Source of the DNA: Puia sp963703355
GTDB taxonomy: Bacteria; Bacteroidota; Bacteroidia; Chitinophagales; Chitinophagaceae
NCBI GenBank assembly: GCA_963703355.1
Contig: OY969813.1
Coordinates: 3,286,001 to 3,350,000, forward strand
DNA length: 64,000 nucleotides
Direction of reading: 5' to 3'
A program made the translations under genes and the position numbers. A model generated the notes under the pieces. That model made no database searches. It saw only the letters and a program-made list of their open reading frames with translations, and had not been told where the DNA came from. Positions 35,086 through 43,485 of the stretch are shown in pieces; positions within the stretch are counted from its first letter, which is position 1; each line of letters opens with the position of its first letter.

Positions 35086-35805
35086 TTAACGCCGGATCAT
35101 TTTATCTTTTACGATTTCTTTGATTACTTTTTCGCGCAGGCTTTGACTGATGGTAATTTTTTCTTTACCAATATCCAACATATTTCCTTCGATACTTTTG
35201 ATCTTATTGATGTTGACGATAAAAGATTTGTGCACTTTGATGAAAATGTCTGAAGGCAATTGGTCTTCCAGATTTTTAATGGTGAGATACACCATCATTT
35301 TCCCGGAATTGGTATACAGCATAACATAATTCAGCATGGCTTCAGCATAGATCAAATCGTCGTAGAATATTTTTTCGATTTGATTATTGCATTTTATGAA
35401 AAAATGATTGGCTGCACTCGTACCCGTAGCAGGAGGCATTTTTTTCAATTCGATGATTTCCTTTGCCTTATTGCAGGCTTTCAGAAATCTTTCAAATGAA
35501 ATCGGCTTCACCAGATAGTCCAGGACATCCAACCCAAAGGCTTCCACCGCATACATCGCATAGGCTGTCGTCATAATGATGTGAGCGCTGATCTTCGAAC
35601 TCCGGAGAAAGTCGATACCGTTTATTTTCGGCATGTTGATATCCAGGAAAATGATATCTATTTCGTTTTCTTCCAAATACATCATTGCTTTTAACGGATT
35701 CTCTGCCTGTCCCACGAACTCCAGATAGTCGATTTCTTCTATAAATTCCATCAATAATTTCCGGGCAACCGGCTCATCATCAACGACGATACATTTGAGT
35801 TTCAT
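35086..35805 (-). CDS. LytTR-family response regulator, pair 1
   Basis: The protein has 239 aa. Residues 1-118 are a receiver: acidic pair Asp9-Asp10, phosphorylation site Asp55 (IIFLDINMPK), Thr/Ala in MTTAYA, and Lys in LVKPISFE. Residues ~135-235 are the LytTR DNA-binding domain (NHFFIKCNNQIEKI, FIKVHKSFIVNINKIKSIEGN). The start codon overlaps the stop of the kinase gene upstream (ATGA), so the pair is translated together. Targets are not shown. Confidence 0.93.
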   Translation of the reverse strand: MKLKCIVVDDEPVARKLLMEFIEEIDYLEFVGQAENPLKAMMYLEENEIDIIFLDINMPKINGIDFLRSSKISAHIIMTTAYAMYAVEAFGLDVLDYLVKPISFERFLKACNKAKEIIELKKMPPATGTSAANHFFIKCNNQIEKIFYDDLIYAEAMLNYVMLYTNSGKMMVYLTIKNLEDQLPSDIFIKVHKSFIVNINKIKSIEGNMLDIGKEKITISQSLREKVIKEIVKDKMIRR

Positions 35806-36818
35806 GTCAGATCGATATTTAAAGTTGTTTCGTACAATTCGTTTTCTTCCTTTGTAAGGAGGTTATATTTTTCAGGGTATAAAAGATCCAGTCTGCGTTT
35901 TAAATTCACGATCCCAATACCGCCGGATTTCTCAGGGTCATTCGATGGCTGATGGTCCTTGGTATTTTTAACGGAACAGTTCAGGACCCCCCTTTCCGTA
36001 CACAGCTTGATGCATATGTTGTTCTCTCTGCCGGAGAAATTACTGACAAACTTAAACGCATTTTCAATCAGCACGACCAATAAGAGTGGCGCTACTTCCA
36101 GATCCTTTTCAACAGATTCAATATGCAGGGAAACCTGCAGGTGTTCATTTTTGCGCAAACGCTGAAAAGCGACATAATTTTTTATATAATCTATCTCCTT
36201 ATGGAGGCTCACTTTTTCCGCCCCGCAGTCATACAATTGGTATCTCAGCAGTTCAGAGAATTGCAACAATATATTTCTGGCTTCTTTGTTTGACTTGTCT
36301 ATATGTCCATAGATAGTATTTATCGAATTGAAGAGTGCATGCGGGTTGATTTGTGCCTTTAAATATTCGAGTTCATTTTTTGTTCTTTCTTTTTCCAGCA
36401 GTTCATACTGTCGTTGGGTCTGATTGCGGTCGATCAGCATTTTGCCTGCTGTGATCATCAATACCCAGAAAGATATATTCAACAGTGAATTGAGATATAA
36501 TGTTGAGAAATCAATCGCAGCCGCAGTGTGGAAAAAATGAAGATTCATTTGTACCGCTACCATAGCCCTCAGCCAGGCAGAGAGAGATAAAACGGCGATA
36601 GTAGTTATCACAAACAGTGCGTATTTCTTTTTCAGGAATAACTTTGGGATAATATAATAGTGAACGGTGTAATAGTCGGCAATGATGAAAAGCAGATAGC
36701 AGAATTCTACCGTGAGCGTTTTTGTCAGCGTCAGCGAATAATTTCTGAAGACGGCTATCCACAAAATGTAAACAGCGATCCAAAAAAAGCCGTGATATAA
36801 AAATGACCTGCCTTTCAA
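35802..36818 (-). CDS. LytS-type sensor histidine kinase, pair 1, with altered H-box
   Basis: The protein has 338 aa. Four spans (~10-130) are followed by a coiled coil and the His_kinase (PF06580) plus ATPase domains. The H-box reads LKAQINPHALFNSINTIY: His160 is present, but the usual Phe after it is Ala161. ATP motifs are VLIENAFKF, then GIGIVNLKRRLDLLY. The start is TTG at 36818: no ATG lies in frame before an in-frame TGA upstream, and no internal Met precedes the spans. It should phosphorylate the coupled LytTR regulator. Confidence 0.88.
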   Translation of the reverse strand: MKGRSFLYHGFFWIAVYILWIAVFRNYSLTLTKTLTVEFCYLLFIIADYYTVHYYIIPKLFLKKKYALFVITTIAVLSLSAWLRAMVAVQMNLHFFHTAAAIDFSTLYLNSLLNISFWVLMITAGKMLIDRNQTQRQYELLEKERTKNELEYLKAQINPHALFNSINTIYGHIDKSNKEARNILLQFSELLRYQLYDCGAEKVSLHKEIDYIKNYVAFQRLRKNEHLQVSLHIESVEKDLEVAPLLLVVLIENAFKFVSNFSGRENNICIKLCTERGVLNCSVKNTKDHQPSNDPEKSGGIGIVNLKRRLDLLYPEKYNLLTKEENELYETTLNIDLT

Positions 36819-36996
36819 TGTTCCAGTTTCTACAAAGGTAAATACATCAGTAAGTTTTCATGGGTAATTACAGGATGTATAGAAATTTCTTGATTATCCA
36901 TGTTTAATCAAGGAAAAAGGTAGGTTGCTGTAATATCTTTTTACAGTTTAGATGCATTATTCATGTTTGCACCATTATTTATTTAAATCAAAAAAA

Positions 36997-37566
36997 ATGA
37001 AAAAGATTATTCAGTGGTTTCTTCACCCACCCGTTACCGGTCAGTCGTCCATAATCGTTATTCGTCTGATGGCCGGCGCTGTTTTTTTCTGGGAGGGCAT
37101 TTTGAAGTTTGTTTATATAAATCAGGGTGTTGGGAGATTTACCAAACTCGGATTTCCATTTCCCGAAACTACAGCACATATTATTGCAACGGGTGAGATT
37201 ATCGGTGGGTTGTTGCTCATATTCGGACTGTTCACAAGGATCACTGCTTTTTATTTTGTTGTTCAGATGATTGTTGCAGTACTGAGCACAAAAATTGATT
37301 TGTATTTTGGCCGGAGTCCTTTGCCCATGCCGCCAGCTCCCCCAAAATTGGGTGTATGGGCAGTTCTGCATGAAATAAGATCAGATTACGCGCAGATTCT
37401 GAGCTGCCTTTTTTTGATTGCAGAAGGTGCCGGCAGAAGATCGCTGGATTTTATCATTGCGGCTTCAAAAAATATTTATCGGGTAACTGAGCATCAACCG
37501 GAGGCTTCTAAGAACGGAGGGTCGCGGGCAATTCAAGAAAGAAAACGTGAGATTATTTTGCCTTGA
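36997..37566 (+). CDS. DoxX-family membrane protein with long charged tail
   Basis: The protein has 189 aa from the ATG at 36997 (MKKIIQWFLHPPVTG), the first before the spans. It has four spans: IIVIRLMAGAVFFWEGILKF, ATGEIIGGLLLIFGLFTRI, FYFVVQMIVAVLSTKI, and YAQILSCLFLIAEGAG. The G-E-x-x-G-G-L-L-L-I-x-G motif is standard in DoxX proteins. The last ~30 residues are charged and disordered. The final 14 bp overlap the convergent TfoX-like gene. Confidence 0.85.
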   Translation: MKKIIQWFLHPPVTGQSSIIVIRLMAGAVFFWEGILKFVYINQGVGRFTKLGFPFPETTAHIIATGEIIGGLLLIFGLFTRITAFYFVVQMIVAVLSTKIDLYFGRSPLPMPPAPPKLGVWAVLHEIRSDYAQILSCLFLIAEGAGRRSLDFIIAASKNIYRVTEHQPEASKNGGSRAIQERKREIILP

Positions 37567-37903
37567 GCGATTTTACGTATTCGAAACTCTTGTCGAACCA
37601 GGTTTTGAATTCCTTCATTTTGCCGAAGAGTAAATCAGGTACCAATACAAACTCTTTTTTTACAACACCATATGAAATAAAAAGAGTGCTGTTGTATTTT
37701 TTTAAAAACTGATCTCTCTCGGCGTCAGGGAGGCGAAGCCCAAATGTTCCATCCTTCTCGAAATATGCAAACATATGTCCGTTGAAAGAAACATATGGGA
37801 CGGTCGCACCCTTAAACTCAATCCTGCTGTTGGTGTCAATTAACTTTTTAAAGAAATCCAGTTTGGCCTGAGGAATATGACCCATGTCTTTTTTCGTCGG
37901 CAT
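37553..37903 (-). CDS. TfoX/Sxy-like N-terminal-domain protein
   Basis: The protein has 116 aa from the ATG at 37903 (MPTKKDMGHIP); the frame is open further up but runs through the opposite promoter. The pattern IEFKGATVPYVSFNGHMFAYFEKDGTFGLRL, then LFISYGVVKKEFVLVPDLLF, fits small TfoX N-terminal-domain-like proteins, also called YjhX/MmcQ-like folds. A perfect -7 box lies 18 bp upstream. The function is unknown. The gene overlaps the convergent DoxX gene by 14 bp. Confidence 0.7.
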   Translation of the reverse strand: MPTKKDMGHIPQAKLDFFKKLIDTNSRIEFKGATVPYVSFNGHMFAYFEKDGTFGLRLPDAERDQFLKKYNSTLFISYGVVKKEFVLVPDLLFGKMKEFKTWFDKSFEYVKSLKAK

Positions 37904-37920
37904 AAAGTTGAATTTATTTG

Positions 37921-37928
37921 CAAATATA
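37921..37928 (-). promoter_or_regulatory. -7 element (TATATTTG) of the TfoX-like gene
   Basis: On the minus strand TATATTTG matches the consensus exactly, 18 bp before the ATG at 37903. No good TTG stands at the right distance. Confidence 0.5.
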
Positions 37929-37988
37929 CATGTGGACTGATATTTCATCAGGAATGAATACTGTAAACCCGTTAAAATGCATAGATCG

Positions 37989-37996
37989 TAACTTTG
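37989..37996 (+). promoter_or_regulatory. -7 element (TAACTTTG) of the DCC gene
   Basis: The octamer matches TAnnTTTG exactly, 9 bp before the ATG at 38005, so the mRNA would be almost leaderless. It forms a divergent pair with the element at 37921. Confidence 0.5.
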
Positions 37997-38004
37997 CATT
38001 CGAA

Positions 38005-38409
38005 ATGACAACAGGGAATAAAAACATATTACTCTTTGATGGCGTATGTAATCTGTGTAACGGACTGGTATTGTTCATTATTAGAAGAGATAAGAAAAAT
38101 AAATTCACATTCGCTTCTCTGCAATCAGATGGCGGGAGGCAGCAATTGAATCGGGTAGGTCTTGATAACTTTGAATTGAAATCACTGATATTGATCATTG
38201 CGGGTAAATACTATGTAAAGTCAACAGCTGTTTTAAAGTTGCTGAAGGAACTGGGTGGTATCTGGAGTATTTTTTATCTTTTCATGATCATCCCACGCCC
38301 GATTCGGGATTTTGTATATGATTTGATTGCCAGATCAAGATATAAGATGTTTGGAAAGCGGGAAGTGTGTATGATTCCGACTCCGGAACTTCAAAGTCGT
38401 TTTCTGTAG
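38005..38409 (+). CDS. DCC-family (DUF393) thiol-disulfide oxidoreductase-like protein
   Basis: The protein has 134 aa from the ATG at 38005, directly before the conserved opening ILLFDGVCNLCNG. This D-x-x-C-x-x-C motif defines the DCC family. The rest, FTFASLQSD, then STAVLKLLKELGGIW and PRPIRDFVYDLIARSRYKMFG, is also typical. Members are predicted thioredoxin-fold oxidoreductases with unknown partners. The open frame upstream of 38005 covers the promoter and is not used. Confidence 0.9.
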   Translation: MTTGNKNILLFDGVCNLCNGLVLFIIRRDKKNKFTFASLQSDGGRQQLNRVGLDNFELKSLILIIAGKYYVKSTAVLKLLKELGGIWSIFYLFMIIPRPIRDFVYDLIARSRYKMFGKREVCMIPTPELQSRFL

Positions 38410-38430
38410 GAAGAAAAAAAAATATATGGA

Positions 38431-38736
38431 ATGATATACCTCACACAATTAATTTATATCAAAGAAGGAAAGGAGGAGATATTTCAACAGTTTGAAGATA
38501 TAGCCATACCCGCGATATCAAAATACAACGGGCGTCTGTTGATCCGGGTGCGTCCGGATAAGCATTCCATCATCGAGGATAATATTGGCAATCCTTATGA
38601 AATTCATCTGGTTGAATTTGAAACGGATCAGGATTTCAGGAATTTTTCGCAGGACGAGGAAAGAAAGAAATTTCTCCATCTGAAAGATCAGTCGGTGCAG
38701 TCGATTCTGCTCGTAAAGGGTGAGAAGATTGGATAA
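38431..38736 (+). CDS. DUF1330-like small protein
   Basis: The protein has 101 aa of ferredoxin-like (dimeric alpha/beta barrel) character: MIYLTQLIYIKEGKEEIFQQFEDIAIPAI, then YNGRLLIRVRPD, then EIHLVEFETDQDFRNFSQDEER. This is the DUF1330 pattern. It follows the DCC gene by 21 bp, probably in one transcript. The function is unknown. Confidence 0.72.
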   Translation: MIYLTQLIYIKEGKEEIFQQFEDIAIPAISKYNGRLLIRVRPDKHSIIEDNIGNPYEIHLVEFETDQDFRNFSQDEERKKFLHLKDQSVQSILLVKGEKIG

Positions 38737-38759
38737 CGTTTTAATTGGTGAAAATCTAA

Positions 38760-38957
38760 CTACCGTACTTTTTCGAAAGCATATTTCCCTTTGATCTGTT
38801 CATTCAGGAATTTCCCTTTTGAATAGGCTTTCCGCAGGCTTTCATACAGTACTATCGGAACATTTATGTAATCATAGGCGATTCCAGACACGAAAAAGAC
38901 ACGCAAGATTTTGGTCGCGGGATCGTATTTAAAGAATCTGATTACTGAAGAGGGCAT
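38760..38957 (-). CDS. KTSC-domain small protein
   Basis: The protein has 65 aa from the ATG at 38957 (a TTG three codons earlier opens the frame). MPSSVIRFFKYDPATKILRVFFVSGIAYDYINVP and then YSKGKFLNEQIKGKYAFEKV match the KTSC domain, a ~57-residue unit found alone or fused to lysyl-tRNA-synthetase-like or other proteins. The name residues are only partly kept (SVIRFFKYD in place of S-x-I-x-x-x-x-Y). The role is unknown. Confidence 0.75.
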   Translation of the reverse strand: MPSSVIRFFKYDPATKILRVFFVSGIAYDYINVPIVLYESLRKAYSKGKFLNEQIKGKYAFEKVR

Positions 38958-39014
38958 TGTTTTCAATTAAACCTTAAAAAAATGTGCCAGCTTCCGCTGT
39001 AGGTAAGTTCCTGC

Positions 39015-39045
39015 TTGCAGAGAAAACAAAATCTCTATATATTTA
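39015..39045 (+). promoter_or_regulatory. Promoter of the 39068 lipoprotein gene
   Basis: TTG at 39015-39017, a 20-bp spacer and TATATTTA at 39038-39045 fit the Bacteroidota consensus with one mismatch. The start codon lies 22 bp downstream. Confidence 0.55.
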
Positions 39046-39067
39046 TACAGGTTCCAAAAACTGTGTT

Positions 39068-39604
39068 ATGAATATTCGGGGATTTATTATTTTTTTGCTG
39101 TTTATATCTATACTGAGCGCATGTAAAAAGAGCGACCCTGCCTCGGCAAACAATGTAATTTTTTCATTTAACGACAGTCTTCAGGCTACGGGTACAACAG
39201 AATTTCGTCCCGGTTATGATTTTATTGGAGGATCGAATTGCGAATTTGAATTCGACAGGCTGGGACAATATGCCACCGGAGAAACAATAGATATCGGTTT
39301 TTATGCCGGTTACCATTGTGAACTTATTACCAATCCAATCCCCGATACCACGAGTTTGTTTACGCTGGTAATAAATGTAAACGCTCAACCGGGCACAACG
39401 ATTTCCTATGCTTACGTAAAAGATACAGCTCCGAATGACAGAAGTAACACACCAGGAAACTTACTGCTTACTATTATAGAAAGAGAAACCAATCATGTAA
39501 AAGGAACAATTACCGGCACGATTTACCGTACCAATGTGGGTCAGAATCTGATTCCCAACAAATTTGACTGCAAGTTTGATCTCGCGATTCCTCTTGTTCA
39601 ATAA
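39068..39604 (+). CDS. Small lipoprotein, beta-rich
   Basis: The protein has 178 aa from the ATG at 39068, which begins the lipoprotein signal MNIRGFIIFLLFISILSAC (Cys19). The frame is open from 38984 but covers the promoter. The mature part, NVIFSFNDSLQATGTTEF and later VKGTITGTIYRT ending FDCKFDLAIPL, resembles the 31059/34449 proteins in layout, with two Cys more. The function is unknown. Confidence 0.65.
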   Translation: MNIRGFIIFLLFISILSACKKSDPASANNVIFSFNDSLQATGTTEFRPGYDFIGGSNCEFEFDRLGQYATGETIDIGFYAGYHCELITNPIPDTTSLFTLVINVNAQPGTTISYAYVKDTAPNDRSNTPGNLLLTIIERETNHVKGTITGTIYRTNVGQNLIPNKFDCKFDLAIPLVQ

Positions 39605-39693
39605 TCTTATAGGAATACCGGCACGGATAAATAGTTGTCGTAAATTCAAGCCCATTCTCCCTGCTGTATTAAATACGCTAAAAAAACCGAAAT

Positions 39694-41001
39694 ATGAAAA
39701 TGCCGGCACTTTTGTTCCTTTTTTGTATATGCTCCGTCGTTGAAACTTTCTCTCAATTTTCTCCGGGTTATTATGCTTTTAAAGATGTTTCAGTTATTGA
39801 TGGTTTATCTGACAAACCGAAGGAACATTACACAGTCGTCATTCATAATAAATTTATTGAGGCAGTTGGACCGGCAAAGGACATTTCCATTCCTGATTCT
39901 GCCGTTGTATTCAACTATCCGGAAAAATACCTGATCCCGGGTCTGATTGACGCACACATGCATCTTGCTACTGAACCAACGGTGGAAGACAACCGGATTC
40001 GCGCCGAGAAAGATTTAAAAGATATGCTATTATCAGGTATCACAACGCTAAGAGATATGGCCGGTGATGCAAGGGCACTGGCCAGTTTGTCGAGGGATGC
40101 TGGTCTGGGCATGATCATATCACCCGATATTTATTATTCAGCGTTGATGGCAGGCCCTTCTTTTTTCGATGATCCCCGAACCTTTCAAAGTTCGCAGGGT
40201 GGAGTTGCCGGTAAAATGCCTTATATGCAGGCCGTAACGGATTCGACCGATCTCGTTATAGCTATTGCCGAGGCTAAAGGCACAGGAGCGACAGCCATCA
40301 AATTATATGCGGAGATAAGTGGTGAGCTGGCAAAGAAAATTACAACGGAAGCACATCGTCAGCATATGCTCGTTTGGAGTCATTTTAATCTTCAAACTGC
40401 TAAAGCGATTGATGTGGTAAATGCGGGCGTAGATGCCGTTTCACATGCTGCAATGGTGGCCGGCTGGAATTCCCACAATGTGCCTCCGGAATTTTTGAAA
40501 CCCGGTATTAACAAACATTTTTATGACAGCGTATTTAATTCGTTGCCACTGGCGGAGATTATAAAAGCGATGAAAGATCATAAAACAATACTCGACGCAA
40601 CAGTTCTGACTTTTAAAGACGCGGGTGCAGATTCAACCATACCGGAAAAACGCAGGCTGTCCTGGCAGGTGTCCTACGAAATGGGGAAAAGGTTTACCCA
40701 ACTCGCGAATGAAAATGGTATCATGATTTGTGCAGGAACCGATCTGGATGAGAGGCGATTTGTACAAAGGGAGATGAAAATACTTGTTAGTGAATGTTCC
40801 TTCTCACCCATGCAGGCTATTATTTCTGCAACGAGAAACGGAGCCTGTGTGCTCGGACTCGAAAACTCAAGAGGGACCATTCAAAAAGGTAAAATTGCTG
40901 ATCTTGTCCTGTTGTCTGCCAATCCCGCGGAAGATATCAACAATATCGACAAAGTTGTAGTTGTCGTGAAGAACGGGAAACTGTACAACGCGAACAATTA
41001 A
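39694..41001 (+). CDS. Secreted amidohydrolase-family protein
   Basis: The protein has 435 aa. A signal peptide ends near VVETFSQ (~21). It has the metal-binding set of amidohydrolases: H-x-H in LIDAHMHLA, Lys in AIKLYAEI, His in LVWSHF and VSHAAM, and Asp in CAGTDLDER. The closing GTIQKGKIADLVLLSANP is the small composite sandwich typical of imidazolonepropionase-like enzymes and Xaa-Pro dipeptidases. The substrate is unknown. A 13-codon region before the first ATG contains no better start. Confidence 0.87.
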   Translation: MKMPALLFLFCICSVVETFSQFSPGYYAFKDVSVIDGLSDKPKEHYTVVIHNKFIEAVGPAKDISIPDSAVVFNYPEKYLIPGLIDAHMHLATEPTVEDNRIRAEKDLKDMLLSGITTLRDMAGDARALASLSRDAGLGMIISPDIYYSALMAGPSFFDDPRTFQSSQGGVAGKMPYMQAVTDSTDLVIAIAEAKGTGATAIKLYAEISGELAKKITTEAHRQHMLVWSHFNLQTAKAIDVVNAGVDAVSHAAMVAGWNSHNVPPEFLKPGINKHFYDSVFNSLPLAEIIKAMKDHKTILDATVLTFKDAGADSTIPEKRRLSWQVSYEMGKRFTQLANENGIMICAGTDLDERRFVQREMKILVSECSFSPMQAIISATRNGACVLGLENSRGTIQKGKIADLVLLSANPAEDINNIDKVVVVVKNGKLYNANN

Positions 41002-41043
41002 ATGTATTCCGTCTTATAATGGTTATATTCGGTAAAACATAAA

Positions 41044-41301
41044 ATGCCACATCCCATATTACTTGAAGAATGGTCTGCTTATGATAAAAGGAAAATAAAG
41101 GAAGAAAGGGATCATTCCAAGTTTGCCTGTTCGGAATATTGGGAAGTAGAATATCTGGCCGAGAAGCTTAAAAAATACTATCCCCTCAAAACCCGACAGT
41201 CGATTATGCGGGCGATAACACATTGCTGTTCTAAAATAACGGAACCCCATTCCAGGGAACGTTTTATTCAGTGTGTTATTGGAAATTTTGTTAGCGAATA
41301 A
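41044..41301 (+). CDS. Small conserved-looking hypothetical protein
   Basis: The protein has 85 aa, basic, without a signal peptide or spans: WSAYDKRKIKEERDHSKFACSEYWEVEYLAEKLKKYY, then RQSIMRAITHCCSKI. It is helix-rich with a CC pair and many Lys/Glu. I do not recognise a family. It follows the amidohydrolase by 42 bp and ends 8 bp before the convergent permease gene. Codon use and the tight packing suggest it is real. Confidence 0.55.
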   Translation: MPHPILLEEWSAYDKRKIKEERDHSKFACSEYWEVEYLAEKLKKYYPLKTRQSIMRAITHCCSKITEPHSRERFIQCVIGNFVSE

Positions 41302-41309
41302 TATTCCTG

Positions 41310-42614
41310 TCATTTCTTCTTCAGCATCTGCATGATTAAATAAATAATCGTGATGATTACCATAAAAATGATCATGGATGATAATTCTTTACCCGTAAGG
41401 TTCGAGAGTAGCCAAACGATAACCAAAACAGCCAGCAGGGGGATAGTAATGCCCCCGGGTACCCGAAATGTTTTTTCTGAATTATCCGGAGAAACGTTTT
41501 TGAGTTTTATACTGGCCAGTACAACACCAAGATAGATCAAAAGGATTGAGGCACTTGACAGCACGGCCAGTTGTTTGAATCCACCGAGAATCGCAAAGAT
41601 GAATCCAAGGGAAACATACATGATAATCGCAGTATAGGGTGTCTGAAATCGCGGATGTACTTTCCCCAAAATTTTTGGAAATACGCCATCTCTTCCTCCG
41701 GCAAAAATCACACGGGGCACAGATAAAATATCTCCACCCAGCGTACCCAGCATCGATATGGCAGTGGCAATAAGCATAAGTACGATACCGGATTTCCCAA
41801 AAATAATTCCCGCAACAGCGGCCAGTGGTGAGTCTTTATGAGCCGAGATCGTTCCACCCAACACACCCTGCGTGATGGTTTGAATCGCTATATATAAAAT
41901 CAATACCAGGGAAATGCCTAAAATGGTTCCCAATGGTACCGTGCGTTTCGCATTTTTTATTTCACCTCCATTACTTAAAGGAGCCTCGAAACCCATAAAG
42001 GCATAAAACAACAAGAGGGAAGATGCGCCTATACTTCCTATGGTTGGGAAACTGATCCATTTTAAATTTCCCATTTTCACGAATCCAAAACCGGCAATCA
42101 CAACCACGATCAGTGGAATCAATTTACCAAAAGCCGTTACTTCAATAAAACGTACGCCATTTTTTACACTTCTGAAATTGATCAATCCAATCGTTCCGAA
42201 GATGAGAATAAAAAACACGATCCTAAAAATCTCGGTATTCAGCGAAGGAAAAAAATATTTCAATGTATCCACCAGTGCGTTTGCGAGTGCGGCATCGGAA
42301 ATAACACTCGCTCCGCACCAGTATACATTGTTGGCAAGAAATCCTGCATAAGGACCAAAAGCCGATTCAATATACGAATAAGGTCCTCCGCTGATATTGG
42401 TCCTGCTGCCCAGTTCCGCGAAACAAAGTGCAATTAACAAAACCAGTACACCACAGATCAGGTAAGCCAGGATGGCAACGGCTCCCATGCTTTCAGCCAG
42501 GAGAGCGGGAATTACAAAAATACCTGTACCTACAGTGATATTCAGGATGGCGAGTGTAAGCGATCGAACGCCGATTTCACGTTTGAGATTTTCATTTTCT
42601 GAAATCGGATTCAT
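41310..42614 (-). CDS. APC-family amino acid permease
   Basis: The protein has 434 aa with 12 spans. Span 1 is LAILNITVGTGIFVIPALLA with the unwound G-x-G-I-F motif, span 2 SMGAVAILAYLICG, and the next loop has CFAELGSRTNISGGPYSYIESAFG. These are standard in amino acid-polyamine-organocation transporters. The GFEAPLSNGGEIKNAKRTVP stretch after span 6 is also typical. The substrate is probably an amino acid; which one cannot be told. Confidence 0.9.
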   Translation of the reverse strand: MNPISENENLKREIGVRSLTLAILNITVGTGIFVIPALLAESMGAVAILAYLICGVLVLLIALCFAELGSRTNISGGPYSYIESAFGPYAGFLANNVYWCGASVISDAALANALVDTLKYFFPSLNTEIFRIVFFILIFGTIGLINFRSVKNGVRFIEVTAFGKLIPLIVVVIAGFGFVKMGNLKWISFPTIGSIGASSLLLFYAFMGFEAPLSNGGEIKNAKRTVPLGTILGISLVLILYIAIQTITQGVLGGTISAHKDSPLAAVAGIIFGKSGIVLMLIATAISMLGTLGGDILSVPRVIFAGGRDGVFPKILGKVHPRFQTPYTAIIMYVSLGFIFAILGGFKQLAVLSSASILLIYLGVVLASIKLKNVSPDNSEKTFRVPGGITIPLLAVLVIVWLLSNLTGKELSSMIIFMVIITIIYLIMQMLKKK

Positions 42615-42683
42615 CTATCCATATGGTTGGTTCAGCCAATATACTAAGAAATGGCTAAAACAGTCAAGCCGCGTCAGTGCATT

Positions 42684-43316
42684 TTACAAAATCAGCCTGA
42701 ATCCCAGCGCTAAAGATGTCAACGGATTAGAGTTGAAATTTATACCTGCACTAAAGCCACTGTTCTTAGTAGTAACTCCAGGTGCAATATTTGTCGAAGT
42801 GCTGCTATACCCGAAAGTAAATACCTGGGGTATTGACAACTCCATGAAGAATTTTTTCGAAAGCTTATATGCGATACCCGGAGTCAGGTAGATATTCCCG
42901 CCGTTGGTGGTGCTGTTATCGCTTTTAAGACCAGTGGTATCTTTTAAATAATTCGTTGCTCCGTAATATTGCGCTCCGGCCTGTCCGAAGAAATAGAAAT
43001 CTTTACCAAGATTTTTATATACACGATAAAAAACCCCGATGCCATATCCATTGCTTACATTTTTTCCTCCCTGATAAGTGTTTGTGTTAGTTGAATAAAG
43101 AAGGTTGACCCCTACTACGGTATTTTCTTTAATCGCTTTTCCCAGCGAGACATTGAATACTCCGCCATTACTTGTTTGGTCCGGAGTATTCGTTGTGGAG
43201 GAAGTATAGGTTGAATAAGACAAATCGCCTCCTAAAAGAATATTTCCCTTTTGAAACTGAGCGTTGGCGATCATTATAAAAAGGGAAAGCGTCAGTGTAA
43301 GTAAAAATTTATTCAT
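42684..43316 (-). CDS. Outer-membrane beta-barrel protein
   Basis: The protein has 210 aa. A signal peptide ends SLFIMIANAQ (~20). Alternating strands follow: GNILLGGDLSYSTYTSS, GVFNVSLGKAIKENTVVGVNLLYS, GYGIGVFYRVYKNLGKDFYFFGQAGAQYY, ending SLALGFRLIL with an aromatic/hydrophobic last residue set. This is the plan of small 8-strand porin-fold proteins. No function is assigned. Confidence 0.75.
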   Translation of the reverse strand: MNKFLLTLTLSLFIMIANAQFQKGNILLGGDLSYSTYTSSTTNTPDQTSNGGVFNVSLGKAIKENTVVGVNLLYSTNTNTYQGGKNVSNGYGIGVFYRVYKNLGKDFYFFGQAGAQYYGATNYLKDTTGLKSDNSTTNGGNIYLTPGIAYKLSKKFFMELSIPQVFTFGYSSTSTNIAPGVTTKNSGFSAGINFNSNPLTSLALGFRLIL

Positions 43317-43485
43317 GGGTGTTTTTTTTGATTAAGACTGTTAAGTTAAATCAATGAATAGACAGGATCGTCACAAGAAGAACTTAAAATTTCCATAAAC
43401 ATTTTTTGAGATCAACGACTAAGTGTTTTTCCTTGGCCGAAATTTATACTAATATTGCCTGCGCCCCCTAAACTTAAAACCAGTT

